DNA of 64,000 nucleotides from assembly GCA_902766825.1 (NCBI GenBank), contig CACXFB010000075.1, positions 1 to 64,000 of the forward strand. Direction: 5' to 3'. Shown piece by piece: positions 8,368 through 18,082 of this stretch (the stretch's first letter is position 1; each line of letters starts with the position of its first letter). The stretch comes from an uncultured Lachnospiraceae bacterium (lineage in GTDB: Bacteria; Bacillota; Clostridia; Lachnospirales; Lachnospiraceae). The translations under genes and the position numbers were made by a program. Below the pieces are notes generated by a model that was not told the DNA's origin, made no database searches, and saw only the letters and a program-made list of their open reading frames with translations.

Positions 8368-9054
8368 GTGGAAGAGATAGCTAAAGAACTTGTAGAACAG
8401 CTAAATTGCGAAACAGTTTTTACTATACCTGTGTTTGGCGGAATACCCGTCAAAGAATCCGTGGTTGTTTCATGGATTATAATGGCGGTTATCTTGTTGA
8501 TTTGTTTTATTTTATCGAGAAACCTTAAGATAGAACACATAAGCAGACGTCAGGCTATAGCAGAACTGGTTGTTACCAAACTTGATTCTTTGGTTGAATC
8601 AATGATTGGAGAAGAAGGCAGACGATATGTACCATATCTTGTAACGGTACTTATATATATCGGTTTCTCCAATATCTCGGGTTTGTTTGGATTTAAATCA
8701 CCGACAAAAGACCTTAACGTAACGGTAGCATTATCAGCAATGAGTATCATTTTAATCGAATTTGCCGGTATATATCAACACGGCTTTCGTAAATGGTTAC
8801 ACAAATTCACCGAACCGGTATGGATTGTAACACCTATTAATATTCTTGAAGTGTTTACACGTCCATTGTCGCTTTGTATGCGATTGTTTGGTAACGTAAT
8901 TGGAGCATTTGTAATAATGGAATTATTAAAGATGCTTGTGCCTGTTATTTTACCAACAGTTTTCAGTATGTATTTTGATATATTTGACGGACTGTTGCAG
9001 GCGTATGTATTTGTGTTCTTAACATCTTTATATATTAAAGAAGCAGTAGAATAA
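8368..9054 (+). CDS. atpB: F-type ATP synthase subunit a
   Basis: A 228-residue polytopic membrane protein, the stator half of the ion channel in Fo. The essential arginine is visible as Arg172 in LSLCMRLFGNVIGAF, and the C-terminal GLLQAYVFVFLTSLYIKEA is typical. The start is GTG at 8368, after AAAGGAGG at 8356-8363. It is the first gene of the operon a-c-b-(delta-alpha)-gamma-beta-epsilon. No atpI gene precedes it. It works with the c ring to convert ion flow into rotation. Confidence 0.96.
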   Translation: MEEIAKELVEQLNCETVFTIPVFGGIPVKESVVVSWIIMAVILLICFILSRNLKIEHISRRQAIAELVVTKLDSLVESMIGEEGRRYVPYLVTVLIYIGFSNISGLFGFKSPTKDLNVTVALSAMSIILIEFAGIYQHGFRKWLHKFTEPVWIVTPINILEVFTRPLSLCMRLFGNVIGAFVIMELLKMLVPVILPTVFSMYFDIFDGLLQAYVFVFLTSLYIKEAVE

Positions 9055-9089
9055 TATGAAAAAAATATAATAACGGAGGATTATTTATC

Positions 9090-9314
9090 ATGGAAAAGAT
9101 TATAGCATTAGGAGCCGGAATCGCAGTATTAGGAGCATTGGGAGCAGGTATCGGTATCGGTATAGCAACAGGAAAAGCAACAGAAGCAGTAGCAAGACAG
9201 CCTGAGGCTGACGGTAAGATTACTAAGACACTTATTCTTGGTTGTGCGCTTGCAGAGGCAACAGCTATTTATTGTTTCGTTGTTGCAGTTATGATTATCA
9301 TGATGCTTAAATAA
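9090..9314 (+). CDS. atpE: F-type ATP synthase subunit c
   Basis: A 74-residue hairpin of two membrane helices joined by the ARQPEADG loop. It forms the rotating c ring. The ion-binding carboxylate is Glu56 in ALAEATAIY. Compared with Na+-type c subunits (Gln in helix 1; E-S-T-x-x-Y in helix 2), this protein has Thr58 and Tyr61 but Ile23 where the Na+-liganding Gln would be. Coupling-ion choice is therefore unclear. An RBS (CGGAGGA) precedes the start, and the next gene begins 21 bases after the stop. Confidence 0.97.
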   Translation: MEKIIALGAGIAVLGALGAGIGIGIATGKATEAVARQPEADGKITKTLILGCALAEATAIYCFVVAVMIIMMLK

Positions 9315-9334
9315 TTTGGAAGGTGGATAATACA

Positions 9335-9817
9335 ATGTTATCTGTAGATTTATGGAATATAATATTTACTGTTGTTAACCTGCTTGTATTGACCATTCTT
9401 GTAAGACTGATTCTCTTCAAGCCTGTTAATAAGATTATTGAGCAGCGTCGGGCTGAAGAGGACAGCAGACTTGAAGAGGCAAGAAAGAAGACGCAGGAAG
9501 CTGATGATTTGAAGGTTCAGTATGAACAGTCATTGGCCGGTATTGATGAATTAAGAGACAATACTGTAAGAGAGGCAAAAAAGACTGCAAATGTTGAATA
9601 TCAGCGTATAGTAGAAGACGCTAAAGATGAAGCAGAAACAATTCGTCAGAATGCGGTTAGTGCTGCCAATGTTCAGAAGGAACAGATTATTAACAGTGCT
9701 AAAAAGGATATAGCTGATATAGTAAAGAGTGCTGCTCAAAAGGCTGTTGCAGGCAGCAGCGGAGCACAGGTTGATGAGGCTCTTTACGATGAATTTATAA
9801 AAAAAGCAGGTGAATAA
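9335..9817 (+). CDS. atpF: F-type ATP synthase subunit b
   Basis: A 160-residue protein with one N-terminal membrane helix (about 5-28) followed by a long charged, alanine-rich coiled coil, as expected for the peripheral-stalk b subunit. The start is ATG at 9335, seven bases past GGAAGGTGG; a GTG at 9323 lies inside that Shine-Dalgarno and is rejected. The stop is two bases before the GTG of the fused delta-alpha gene, so the two are translationally linked. Confidence 0.93.
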   Translation: MLSVDLWNIIFTVVNLLVLTILVRLILFKPVNKIIEQRRAEEDSRLEEARKKTQEADDLKVQYEQSLAGIDELRDNTVREAKKTANVEYQRIVEDAKDEAETIRQNAVSAANVQKEQIINSAKKDIADIVKSAAQKAVAGSSGAQVDEALYDEFIKKAGE

Positions 9818-9819
9818 CA

Positions 9820-11853
9820 GTGACGGAAAAAATAAATGAATATGCAAGATTGCTTAAGGGAATGGAGATATCCAAGGAATCCCTTAAAGCCGTAAATGAT
9901 ATTTTAGAATCCCTTCCTGTTATTACACAGGAGTTTGAAGATCCTACTAAATCTTCGGACAAGAAACATCAGATAATAGAAAGAATTTTTCCTAAGGAAA
10001 CAAGGGATATTTTAAAAATTCTTTGCGATAACGGGGATTTTGGACTTTTTAATGAAGTACTTAACAAGTACGGTGAGCTAAAAAATAATCTTGAGTCAAG
10101 TCGTATAAATGCAAAGCTAATATACGTTACACCTCCAAGTGAAGAACAGCTTGAGGGTATTAAGCAGTTCATAAAAAAAGAGTTCTTGACTGATGATATT
10201 GTTTTTGAACTGATTGAAGATTCCAGCTTAAAAAGCGGATTTATATTAAGAGTTGGAACTAAGGAATACGACTGGAGTGAAAAAGGCCGTATTCATCAGC
10301 TAGAGAGCATAATAAATGAATCTGTTGAAAAGACAGAAGGTCATAAATTCAGTGAAGATGCCATTATTTCCATTCTCAAATCAGAGGTTGAAGAGTTTGA
10401 ACTTTCAACTAAGAGTCAGGAGATTGGTATAGTAACCTGGGTCGGTGACGGTATTGCTAATATTGACGGAATAGATCATGCATTTTATGGAGAAATCGTG
10501 ATTTTCGATTGCGGTGTAAAAGGTATGGTTATGGATATCCGTAGGGATGACATTGGCGTTATTCTGTTTGGTAGAGATACTCTGGTTCGTGAAGGCAGCA
10601 GAGTCGTAAGAACATGTAAGATGGCTGGTATGCCGGTAGGAGAAGCCTTCCTTGGAAGAATCGTTGATGCGCTCGGTGCACCGATGGACGGTAATGGAGA
10701 GATTATAGAAGAAGGTTACAGACCGATAGAGTATCCGGCTCCTGGAATTGCATGCCGTAAGTCTGTAAGTGTTCCGCTTGAGACAGGTATTCTTGCAATT
10801 GATTCCATGTTCCCTATAGGACGTGGTCAAAGAGAGCTTATTATAGGTGACAGACAGACCGGTAAAACATCTATAGCAATTGATGCGATAATTAACCAGA
10901 AGGGTAAAGACGTTAAGTGTATTTATGTTGCAATAGGACAGAAGTCATCAACAATTGCACGTCTTGTAAATAATTTAAAAAGCCATGACGCAATGGAGTA
11001 TACAACAATTGTTTGTGCGACGGCTTCAGATCCTGCTCCGTTGCAGTACATTGCACCTTATGCAGGTACAGCTTTAGCCGAATACTTTATGTATCAGGGT
11101 AAAGATGTCCTTATAGTATATGATGATTTGTCAAAACATGCAGTTGCGTACCGAGCAATTTCTCTTTTGCTTGAACGTTCACCGGGTAGAGAAGCTTATC
11201 CGGGAGATGTATTTTATCTTCATTCAAGACTTCTTGAGCGCTCTGCAAGAGTTAATGAAGAAACAGGCGGCGGTTCAATTACAGCTTTGCCTATAATTGA
11301 GACACAGGCCGGTGATGTTTCGGCATATATTCCTACGAACGTAATTTCAATTACAGACGGCCAGATTTTCCTTGAAAGTGAGTTGTTCTTCTCCGGACAA
11401 AGACCTGCCGTTAACGTTGGACTTTCTGTATCACGTGTAGGTGGTGCAGCACAGACAAAGGCCATGAAAAAGGCAGCAGGAAGCATAAGAATTGACCTTG
11501 CACAGTACAGAGAAATGGAAGTGTTCACACAGTTCTCTTCAGATCTTGATGAGAATACCAAGAATCAGCTTGTACACGGTAAAAATCTTATGGAGCTTTT
11601 AAAACAGCCTCTCGGACAGCCACTTAGCATGGCTAATCAGGTTATTACACTTGTGGCCGCTAACGCTAAGATATTTGAGGATATAAGCTTTGAAAAAATT
11701 AAGAGTTTCCAGATGGAAATGCTTGCTTATATCAAGGAAAACAATGACTCTGTCATTAATCAGCTCGAAAATAAGAAAACACTGGATGATGATCTTATAA
11801 AAGAGATTATAGATATCTGTAATGAATTCAAAAATCACTATCTGAGTAAGTAA
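9820..11853 (+). CDS. atpHA: Fused F1-ATPase delta-alpha subunit
   Basis: One uninterrupted 677-residue frame encodes two F1 subunits. Residues 1 to about 167 are a delta/OSCP-like subunit, ending in the usual GRIHQLESIINE. After a linker of roughly 8 residues the alpha subunit starts at about 175 (FSEDAIISILKSEV) and runs to the end at normal length (about 504). Alpha landmarks: GDGIANIDGID near 204, the P-loop GDRQTGKTS at 343-351, and AYREMEVFTQFSSDLD (written AQYREMEVFTQF in context). The start is GTG at 9820 with a weak AGGTG RBS. I found no in-frame ATG, GTG or TTG with an RBS near the linker that could yield free alpha. F1 normally has three alpha and one delta, so the fusion poses a stoichiometry question. 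Confidence 0.95.
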   Translation: MTEKINEYARLLKGMEISKESLKAVNDILESLPVITQEFEDPTKSSDKKHQIIERIFPKETRDILKILCDNGDFGLFNEVLNKYGELKNNLESSRINAKLIYVTPPSEEQLEGIKQFIKKEFLTDDIVFELIEDSSLKSGFILRVGTKEYDWSEKGRIHQLESIINESVEKTEGHKFSEDAIISILKSEVEEFELSTKSQEIGIVTWVGDGIANIDGIDHAFYGEIVIFDCGVKGMVMDIRRDDIGVILFGRDTLVREGSRVVRTCKMAGMPVGEAFLGRIVDALGAPMDGNGEIIEEGYRPIEYPAPGIACRKSVSVPLETGILAIDSMFPIGRGQRELIIGDRQTGKTSIAIDAIINQKGKDVKCIYVAIGQKSSTIARLVNNLKSHDAMEYTTIVCATASDPAPLQYIAPYAGTALAEYFMYQGKDVLIVYDDLSKHAVAYRAISLLLERSPGREAYPGDVFYLHSRLLERSARVNEETGGGSITALPIIETQAGDVSAYIPTNVISITDGQIFLESELFFSGQRPAVNVGLSVSRVGGAAQTKAMKKAAGSIRIDLAQYREMEVFTQFSSDLDENTKNQLVHGKNLMELLKQPLGQPLSMANQVITLVAANAKIFEDISFEKIKSFQMEMLAYIKENNDSVINQLENKKTLDDDLIKEIIDICNEFKNHYLSK

Positions 11854-11886
11854 ATTTGATATTGATATAATAGCCGGAGGATGATT

Positions 11887-14707
<2,821 letters not shown>

Positions 14708-14736
14708 AAATACAACGGGAAAGGAAGGTGATGAAC

Positions 14737-15711
14737 ATGAATATATATTTTGCTCCATTAGAAGGAATAACAGGTTATGTTTTCAGAAATGAATATAACC
14801 GGTTATTTAGTGGCGTAGATAAGTTTTACACGCCATTTATTGCTACAAAACATACCGGCAAATACAGTACAAAAGATTTAAGGGATATACTTCCGGCTAA
14901 TAATCAAAATATTACTATTGTACCACAGCTGTTATCTAATAATGCGTCAGATTTTAATTATCTTGCGGATAAGATAGCTGATATGGGATACACAGAGATT
15001 AATTTGAATCTTGGATGTCCGTCACCTACAGTGACGACAAAGAAAAAAGGGGCGGGATTTCTTGAATATCCGGATGAACTTGACAGGATGTTAGATGAGA
15101 TTTTCAAGAATGCCTCTTACCATATTTCTGTTAAGACAAGGATTGGAGTAAGCGATCCAACAGAGTTTCGTAAGTTGTTATCTATATACAACAGATATCC
15201 AATAAGCGAACTTATTATACACCCAAGACTTCTTGAGTCAATGTATAACGGAAAGCCTAACCTTGACTGGTATTCGTATGCATATAATAATTCATTAAAT
15301 AATGTATGCTATAATTCGGATATCAAAAACGTTGGAGATTGTGACAAGATAACAGCTATGTTTAACAATACAACAAGTGTAATGATAGGAAGAGGAATAC
15401 TTACAGATCCGCTTTTACCGGAAAGAATTAAAGGTGATGTATCTAAAGAAGTATCAAAAAGAGATGCTGAGCTTGAAAAGATCAGAAAATATCATAATGG
15501 AGTATATGAAGCCTATGTTGATTATATGTCCGGAGACAAGAATGTGTTATTTAAGATGAAAGAAATCTGGAAGTATCTGATTGAGAATCCTGTATTTAAC
15601 AAAGATAGCGCAGATAATTTTATAGAAAAAAATCTTAAAGCGATATATAAATGCAATACTGTAAGAGAATATAATGAAGTAGTTGATGCAATCTTTATAA
15701 ATGCACTGTAA
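14737..15711 (+). CDS. dus: tRNA-dihydrouridine synthase
   Basis: A 324-residue FMN-dependent TIM-barrel enzyme that reduces uridines in the tRNA D-loop. Motifs: APLEGITGYVFR at the N-terminus, NLNLGCPSPTV with catalytic Cys94, SVKTRIGV, and MIGRGILTDPLL in the phosphate-binding region. I choose the ATG at 14737, six bases past GGAAGGTG; in-frame ATG 14731 and GTG 14728 are possible but less well spaced. It follows atpC by about 30 bases and may be read from the ATP synthase promoter. A perfect 16-bp terminator stem covers its stop codon. Confidence 0.93.
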   Translation: MNIYFAPLEGITGYVFRNEYNRLFSGVDKFYTPFIATKHTGKYSTKDLRDILPANNQNITIVPQLLSNNASDFNYLADKIADMGYTEINLNLGCPSPTVTTKKKGAGFLEYPDELDRMLDEIFKNASYHISVKTRIGVSDPTEFRKLLSIYNRYPISELIIHPRLLESMYNGKPNLDWYSYAYNNSLNNVCYNSDIKNVGDCDKITAMFNNTTSVMIGRGILTDPLLPERIKGDVSKEVSKRDAELEKIRKYHNGVYEAYVDYMSGDKNVLFKMKEIWKYLIENPVFNKDSADNFIEKNLKAIYKCNTVREYNEVVDAIFINAL

Positions 15712-15738
15712 AAGTGCATTTATAAAGATTATTCTTTT
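15691..15738 (+). terminator. Terminator overlapping the dus stop codon
   Basis: A perfect 16-bp inverted repeat (15691-15706 and 15714-15729) has a 7-base loop holding the dus stop codon, followed by a T-rich stretch. It also lies at the 3' end of the convergent Lrp gene. Confidence 0.85.
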
Positions 15739-16178
15739 TCAAAAGCACACGGATTAAGTTGTCTTGGCTCAACGCAGCTTGAGAATATAATCTGTGTGCT
15801 TGTTTTTCCAAAATGCTGAAGGTTATTAATGAAAGTATCAAGTTCACTGGTGCTTGGAAAAGCAACTTTCATAATCATGCAATACTGGCCTGTTACACAA
15901 TGGCACTCAAGTACATTAGGAATAGCACTTATAAAAGGATAAAATTCAGGCTTTAAGACGGGATCCATCTCAAGATTAATAAAAGCCTTTATAGGAAATC
16001 CGAGTTTGTCCTCATCTACATTGGCGCTAAAATTTTTTATTATCCCTTCAGCAGATAAACGTTCTATACGTGCTGAAACAGCCGGAGATGATAAAAAAAC
16101 CTCCTGTGCGAGCGATTTGAGAGGGATTCGTGCATTGTCTTCAAGCATATTAATAATTTTTTTATCTAAATGATCCAT
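15729..16178 (-). CDS. Lrp/AsnC-family transcriptional regulator
   Basis: A 149-residue feast/famine regulator. The N-terminal helix-turn-helix is at about 1-50 (MDHLDKKIINMLEDNARI then SLAQEVFLSSPAVSARI), and the C-terminal RAM ligand-binding domain contains ECHCVTGQYCMIMKV. Members bind amino acids or related effectors and form octamers. Start at 16178 is supported by AGGAG just upstream; the upstream extension to 16238 is unsupported. It is divergent from the SseB-like gene with about 130 bases between the transcription starts, so self-regulation and control of that neighbour are plausible. Confidence 0.92.
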   Translation of the reverse strand: MDHLDKKIINMLEDNARIPLKSLAQEVFLSSPAVSARIERLSAEGIIKNFSANVDEDKLGFPIKAFINLEMDPVLKPEFYPFISAIPNVLECHCVTGQYCMIMKVAFPSTSELDTFINNLQHFGKTSTQIIFSSCVEPRQLNPCAFEKE

Positions 16179-16290
16179 TAAAAATCTCCTATGTGCAATA
16201 AATACAATATGTACACTTAATTTTTTAATATATTTCAATTTTATATTTAATTTTATTAAATTACAAGCCTATAAAATTTATTATTTTAGA

Positions 16291-16319
16291 TAGACCGAAG
16301 TATTATTTTGGTATATAAT
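16291..16319 (+). promoter_or_regulatory. Promoter of the SseB-like gene
   Basis: TAGACC, a 17-base spacer and a perfect TATAAT (16314-16319). The implied transcription start favours the ATG at 16374 as the translation start. Confidence 0.65.
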
Positions 16320-16373
16320 ATTTCAGTATGGCTTAAAGCCTTAAAAGAAATTATGGGATTGGAGAAAAAGTAC

Positions 16374-17528
16374 ATGGATTTTGTATCTGAATGTAATAAA
16401 ATAAGCGAACTTGAATTTAAATCGCAGGAATGGATCGATGCTTATACAGCACTTGTTAAGCAAATATATAATATGGAAAAGCTGTATGTTGTTATTAGTC
16501 CAAAGAGTATAGATTATGATTATGAGACAGGACTTCCATATGTGACAAAACTTCGTGTTAATGATGAAGAGCATGTTATGTGTCTTCTTTTTTCTGACAG
16601 GATACATGCGGATTTATGGAACAGTAAGCACAGTAACGGCAGAAATTTTATAGGTGAAATTCCAAAATCAATGTTTAATGATTTTTTTGCTAAATGCACG
16701 CTTTTCAAGATTGATATGTGTACAATCAACGAAGGAAAAGATGGTCTTATGTTTGGTAATGCTGACATGATTACTATTAATAATATACCGACAAAGGTTC
16801 AGGTTAATGTGCCAAAGGAATTAAGAGGCAAAGAGAAACTTACATTAAAAGAGCTTAACGTTGAATTTAATCAGATTCCTATAAGCGGAACATTAAGCTC
16901 AAATGAGGCAATAGAGAAATTACAGTTACTTGAACATGTAGATATTAAAGTCGGTGCTTTAACGCAGAATGACAGTTTTGTTGTTAACAATAAAGTTCAT
17001 TTATTCCTTGGTGGAAATGCAGTTTCAAAGTGGATAGCATCACATACGGCTGTAGCCGGCGAATATGTTCTTAAAGAAGCAACTGTTGGTGAATTAGTAA
17101 TGCTTGCTATTAAATCAGAGGGATCAAAAGGTCTTGTAGTTGATGGCTTGGCTCCGTTTTCACTTTTTGTTGATCAGAATGAACTTGCAAAGGTAAAATC
17201 ACCACTTATTTCACATACTGTATTTTCTAAGTTTGGAAAAGGTGAAATCGATGCAAAAGAACTTAAAGACAATCTTATGGACGTTGAATTTTATCTTTGC
17301 AAAGATGATTCCGAAAGATGTGGCTATGATGCAATGATTCGTGAAAATACAGAAGGTTCATTTAAAGCAATACAGCTTTATATGTCACCTGAGAGTGCTG
17401 ATAAATTCAATATGGCAGAGCATGAAGTAGTAAGCGCAAAATTATCTGATGTATTAGAGGTTGGCGCAGGATACGGACTTATTTTTGAGCCATACAGTCA
17501 TAGCTGGGTTGAGGTTATGCCTGAATAA
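16374..17528 (+). CDS. SseB-like protein of unknown function
   Basis: A 384-residue soluble protein. The N-terminal part (about 30-130), with VISPKSIDYDYETGLPYVTKL and HVMCLLFSDRIHADLW, resembles the SseB N-terminal domain named after the E. coli enhanced-serine-sensitivity protein. The remainder, about 250 residues, has no motif I recognise. No signal peptide or membrane segment is visible. The biochemical role of SseB domains is not established. I start at 16374 because GGAG (16361-16364) lies nine bases upstream and the promoter -10 falls at 16314. An earlier in-frame start at 16308 overlaps the promoter. Confidence 0.55.
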   Translation: MDFVSECNKISELEFKSQEWIDAYTALVKQIYNMEKLYVVISPKSIDYDYETGLPYVTKLRVNDEEHVMCLLFSDRIHADLWNSKHSNGRNFIGEIPKSMFNDFFAKCTLFKIDMCTINEGKDGLMFGNADMITINNIPTKVQVNVPKELRGKEKLTLKELNVEFNQIPISGTLSSNEAIEKLQLLEHVDIKVGALTQNDSFVVNNKVHLFLGGNAVSKWIASHTAVAGEYVLKEATVGELVMLAIKSEGSKGLVVDGLAPFSLFVDQNELAKVKSPLISHTVFSKFGKGEIDAKELKDNLMDVEFYLCKDDSERCGYDAMIRENTEGSFKAIQLYMSPESADKFNMAEHEVVSAKLSDVLEVGAGYGLIFEPYSHSWVEVMPE

Positions 17529-17540
17529 AATAATAAAAAA

Positions 17541-17568
17541 GATAACCGGATTTGATTATCCGGTTATC
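17541..17568 (-). terminator. Hairpin with minus-strand terminator polarity
   Basis: A perfect 10-bp stem, GATAACCGGA with TCCGGTTATC, has its T tract only when read on the minus strand (A-rich 17528-17540 on the plus strand). It lies between the SseB-like gene and the tRNA. Confidence 0.6.
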
Positions 17569-17576
17569 AGAATTAT

Positions 17577-17648
17577 GCACCTATAGCTCAGTGGATAGAG
17601 CTGAAGTTTCCGGAACTTTGAGCGGGGGTTCGAGTCCCTCTAGGTGCA
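17577..17648 (+). tRNA. tRNA-Arg (anticodon CCG)
   Basis: A 72-nt cloverleaf. Acceptor stem GCACCTA/TAGGTGC, D stem GCTC/GAGC, anticodon stem GAAGT/ACTTT with loop TTCCGGA giving anticodon CCG (17610-17612), four-base variable loop and T arm GGGGG-TTCGAGT-CCCTC. It reads CGG, a rare codon in AT-rich genomes. The 3' CCA is not encoded; the base after the discriminator A is T. Confidence 0.95.
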
Positions 17649-17657
17649 TTTGAAGAA

Positions 17658-17687
17658 AAAAATAAGGACTGAAAAGTCCTTATTTTT
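17658..17687. terminator. Bidirectional terminator between tRNA-Arg and a small minus-strand gene
   Basis: A 13-bp perfect stem (17658-17670 and 17675-17687), AAAAATAAGGACT and its complement, with a GAAA loop. The A and T flanks give terminator polarity in both directions. Confidence 0.88.
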
Positions 17688-17705
17688 GATTGCAATGATA
17701 TGTAA

Positions 17706-17915
17706 TTAGAAATCAAATTCACCTTTGAATTCTGCATCTGTTCCAGCATTGACTACAAAATATACCTTGCTTTCTTCAGCGTTAACATAAACATCTAATG
17801 ACTTAATGTCTTTAGCTTTATTACCTGCCTCAGTGTAAATAGTCTTTGCGGTTGTAATCATTGTCTTGTCATCGATCTGCTTGTTAGCAAGCTCAACATA
17901 AAGTACTGATTTCAT
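17706..17915 (-). CDS. Small conserved protein, DUF6465-like
   Basis: A 69-residue protein starting MKSVLYVELANKQI and ending KVYFVVNAGTDAEFKGEFDF. It reads as a small alpha/beta protein: strand, helix with VKTIYTEAGN-like content, then two strands. From memory it resembles the uncharacterised clostridial DUF6465 family; a profile search is needed to confirm. There is no signal or membrane segment. The start at 17915 is backed by GGGAGGTT upstream. A start at 17948 adds 11 residues over that RBS and is rejected. It is a single gene between two terminators. Confidence 0.7.
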   Translation of the reverse strand: MKSVLYVELANKQIDDKTMITTAKTIYTEAGNKAKDIKSLDVYVNAEESKVYFVVNAGTDAEFKGEFDF

Positions 17916-18082
17916 AAAATCAACCTCCCATAAATTTTCATAAATCAATATATTACATTAATAAAATATTTGCAAGACCTAAAGTAAAAATATTGTTAAA
18001 ATAATGATGATATGGTAACATTACAGTATGGAAACTGATAATTTTATGAATTGTAATTAAGTTATTTTCATGGAGGAAAATC

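Noticed and set aside
10291..10360. Possible internal start that would release free alpha from the delta-alpha fusion
   Set aside because: ATG triplets near the linker (around 10316 and 10358) are out of frame, and no in-frame GTG or TTG with an RBS lies there; the first in-frame ATG is well inside the alpha domain.
10405..10830. 141-codon minus-strand frame opposite the fused alpha subunit
   Set aside because: It lies over highly conserved alpha-subunit codons; a shadow frame.
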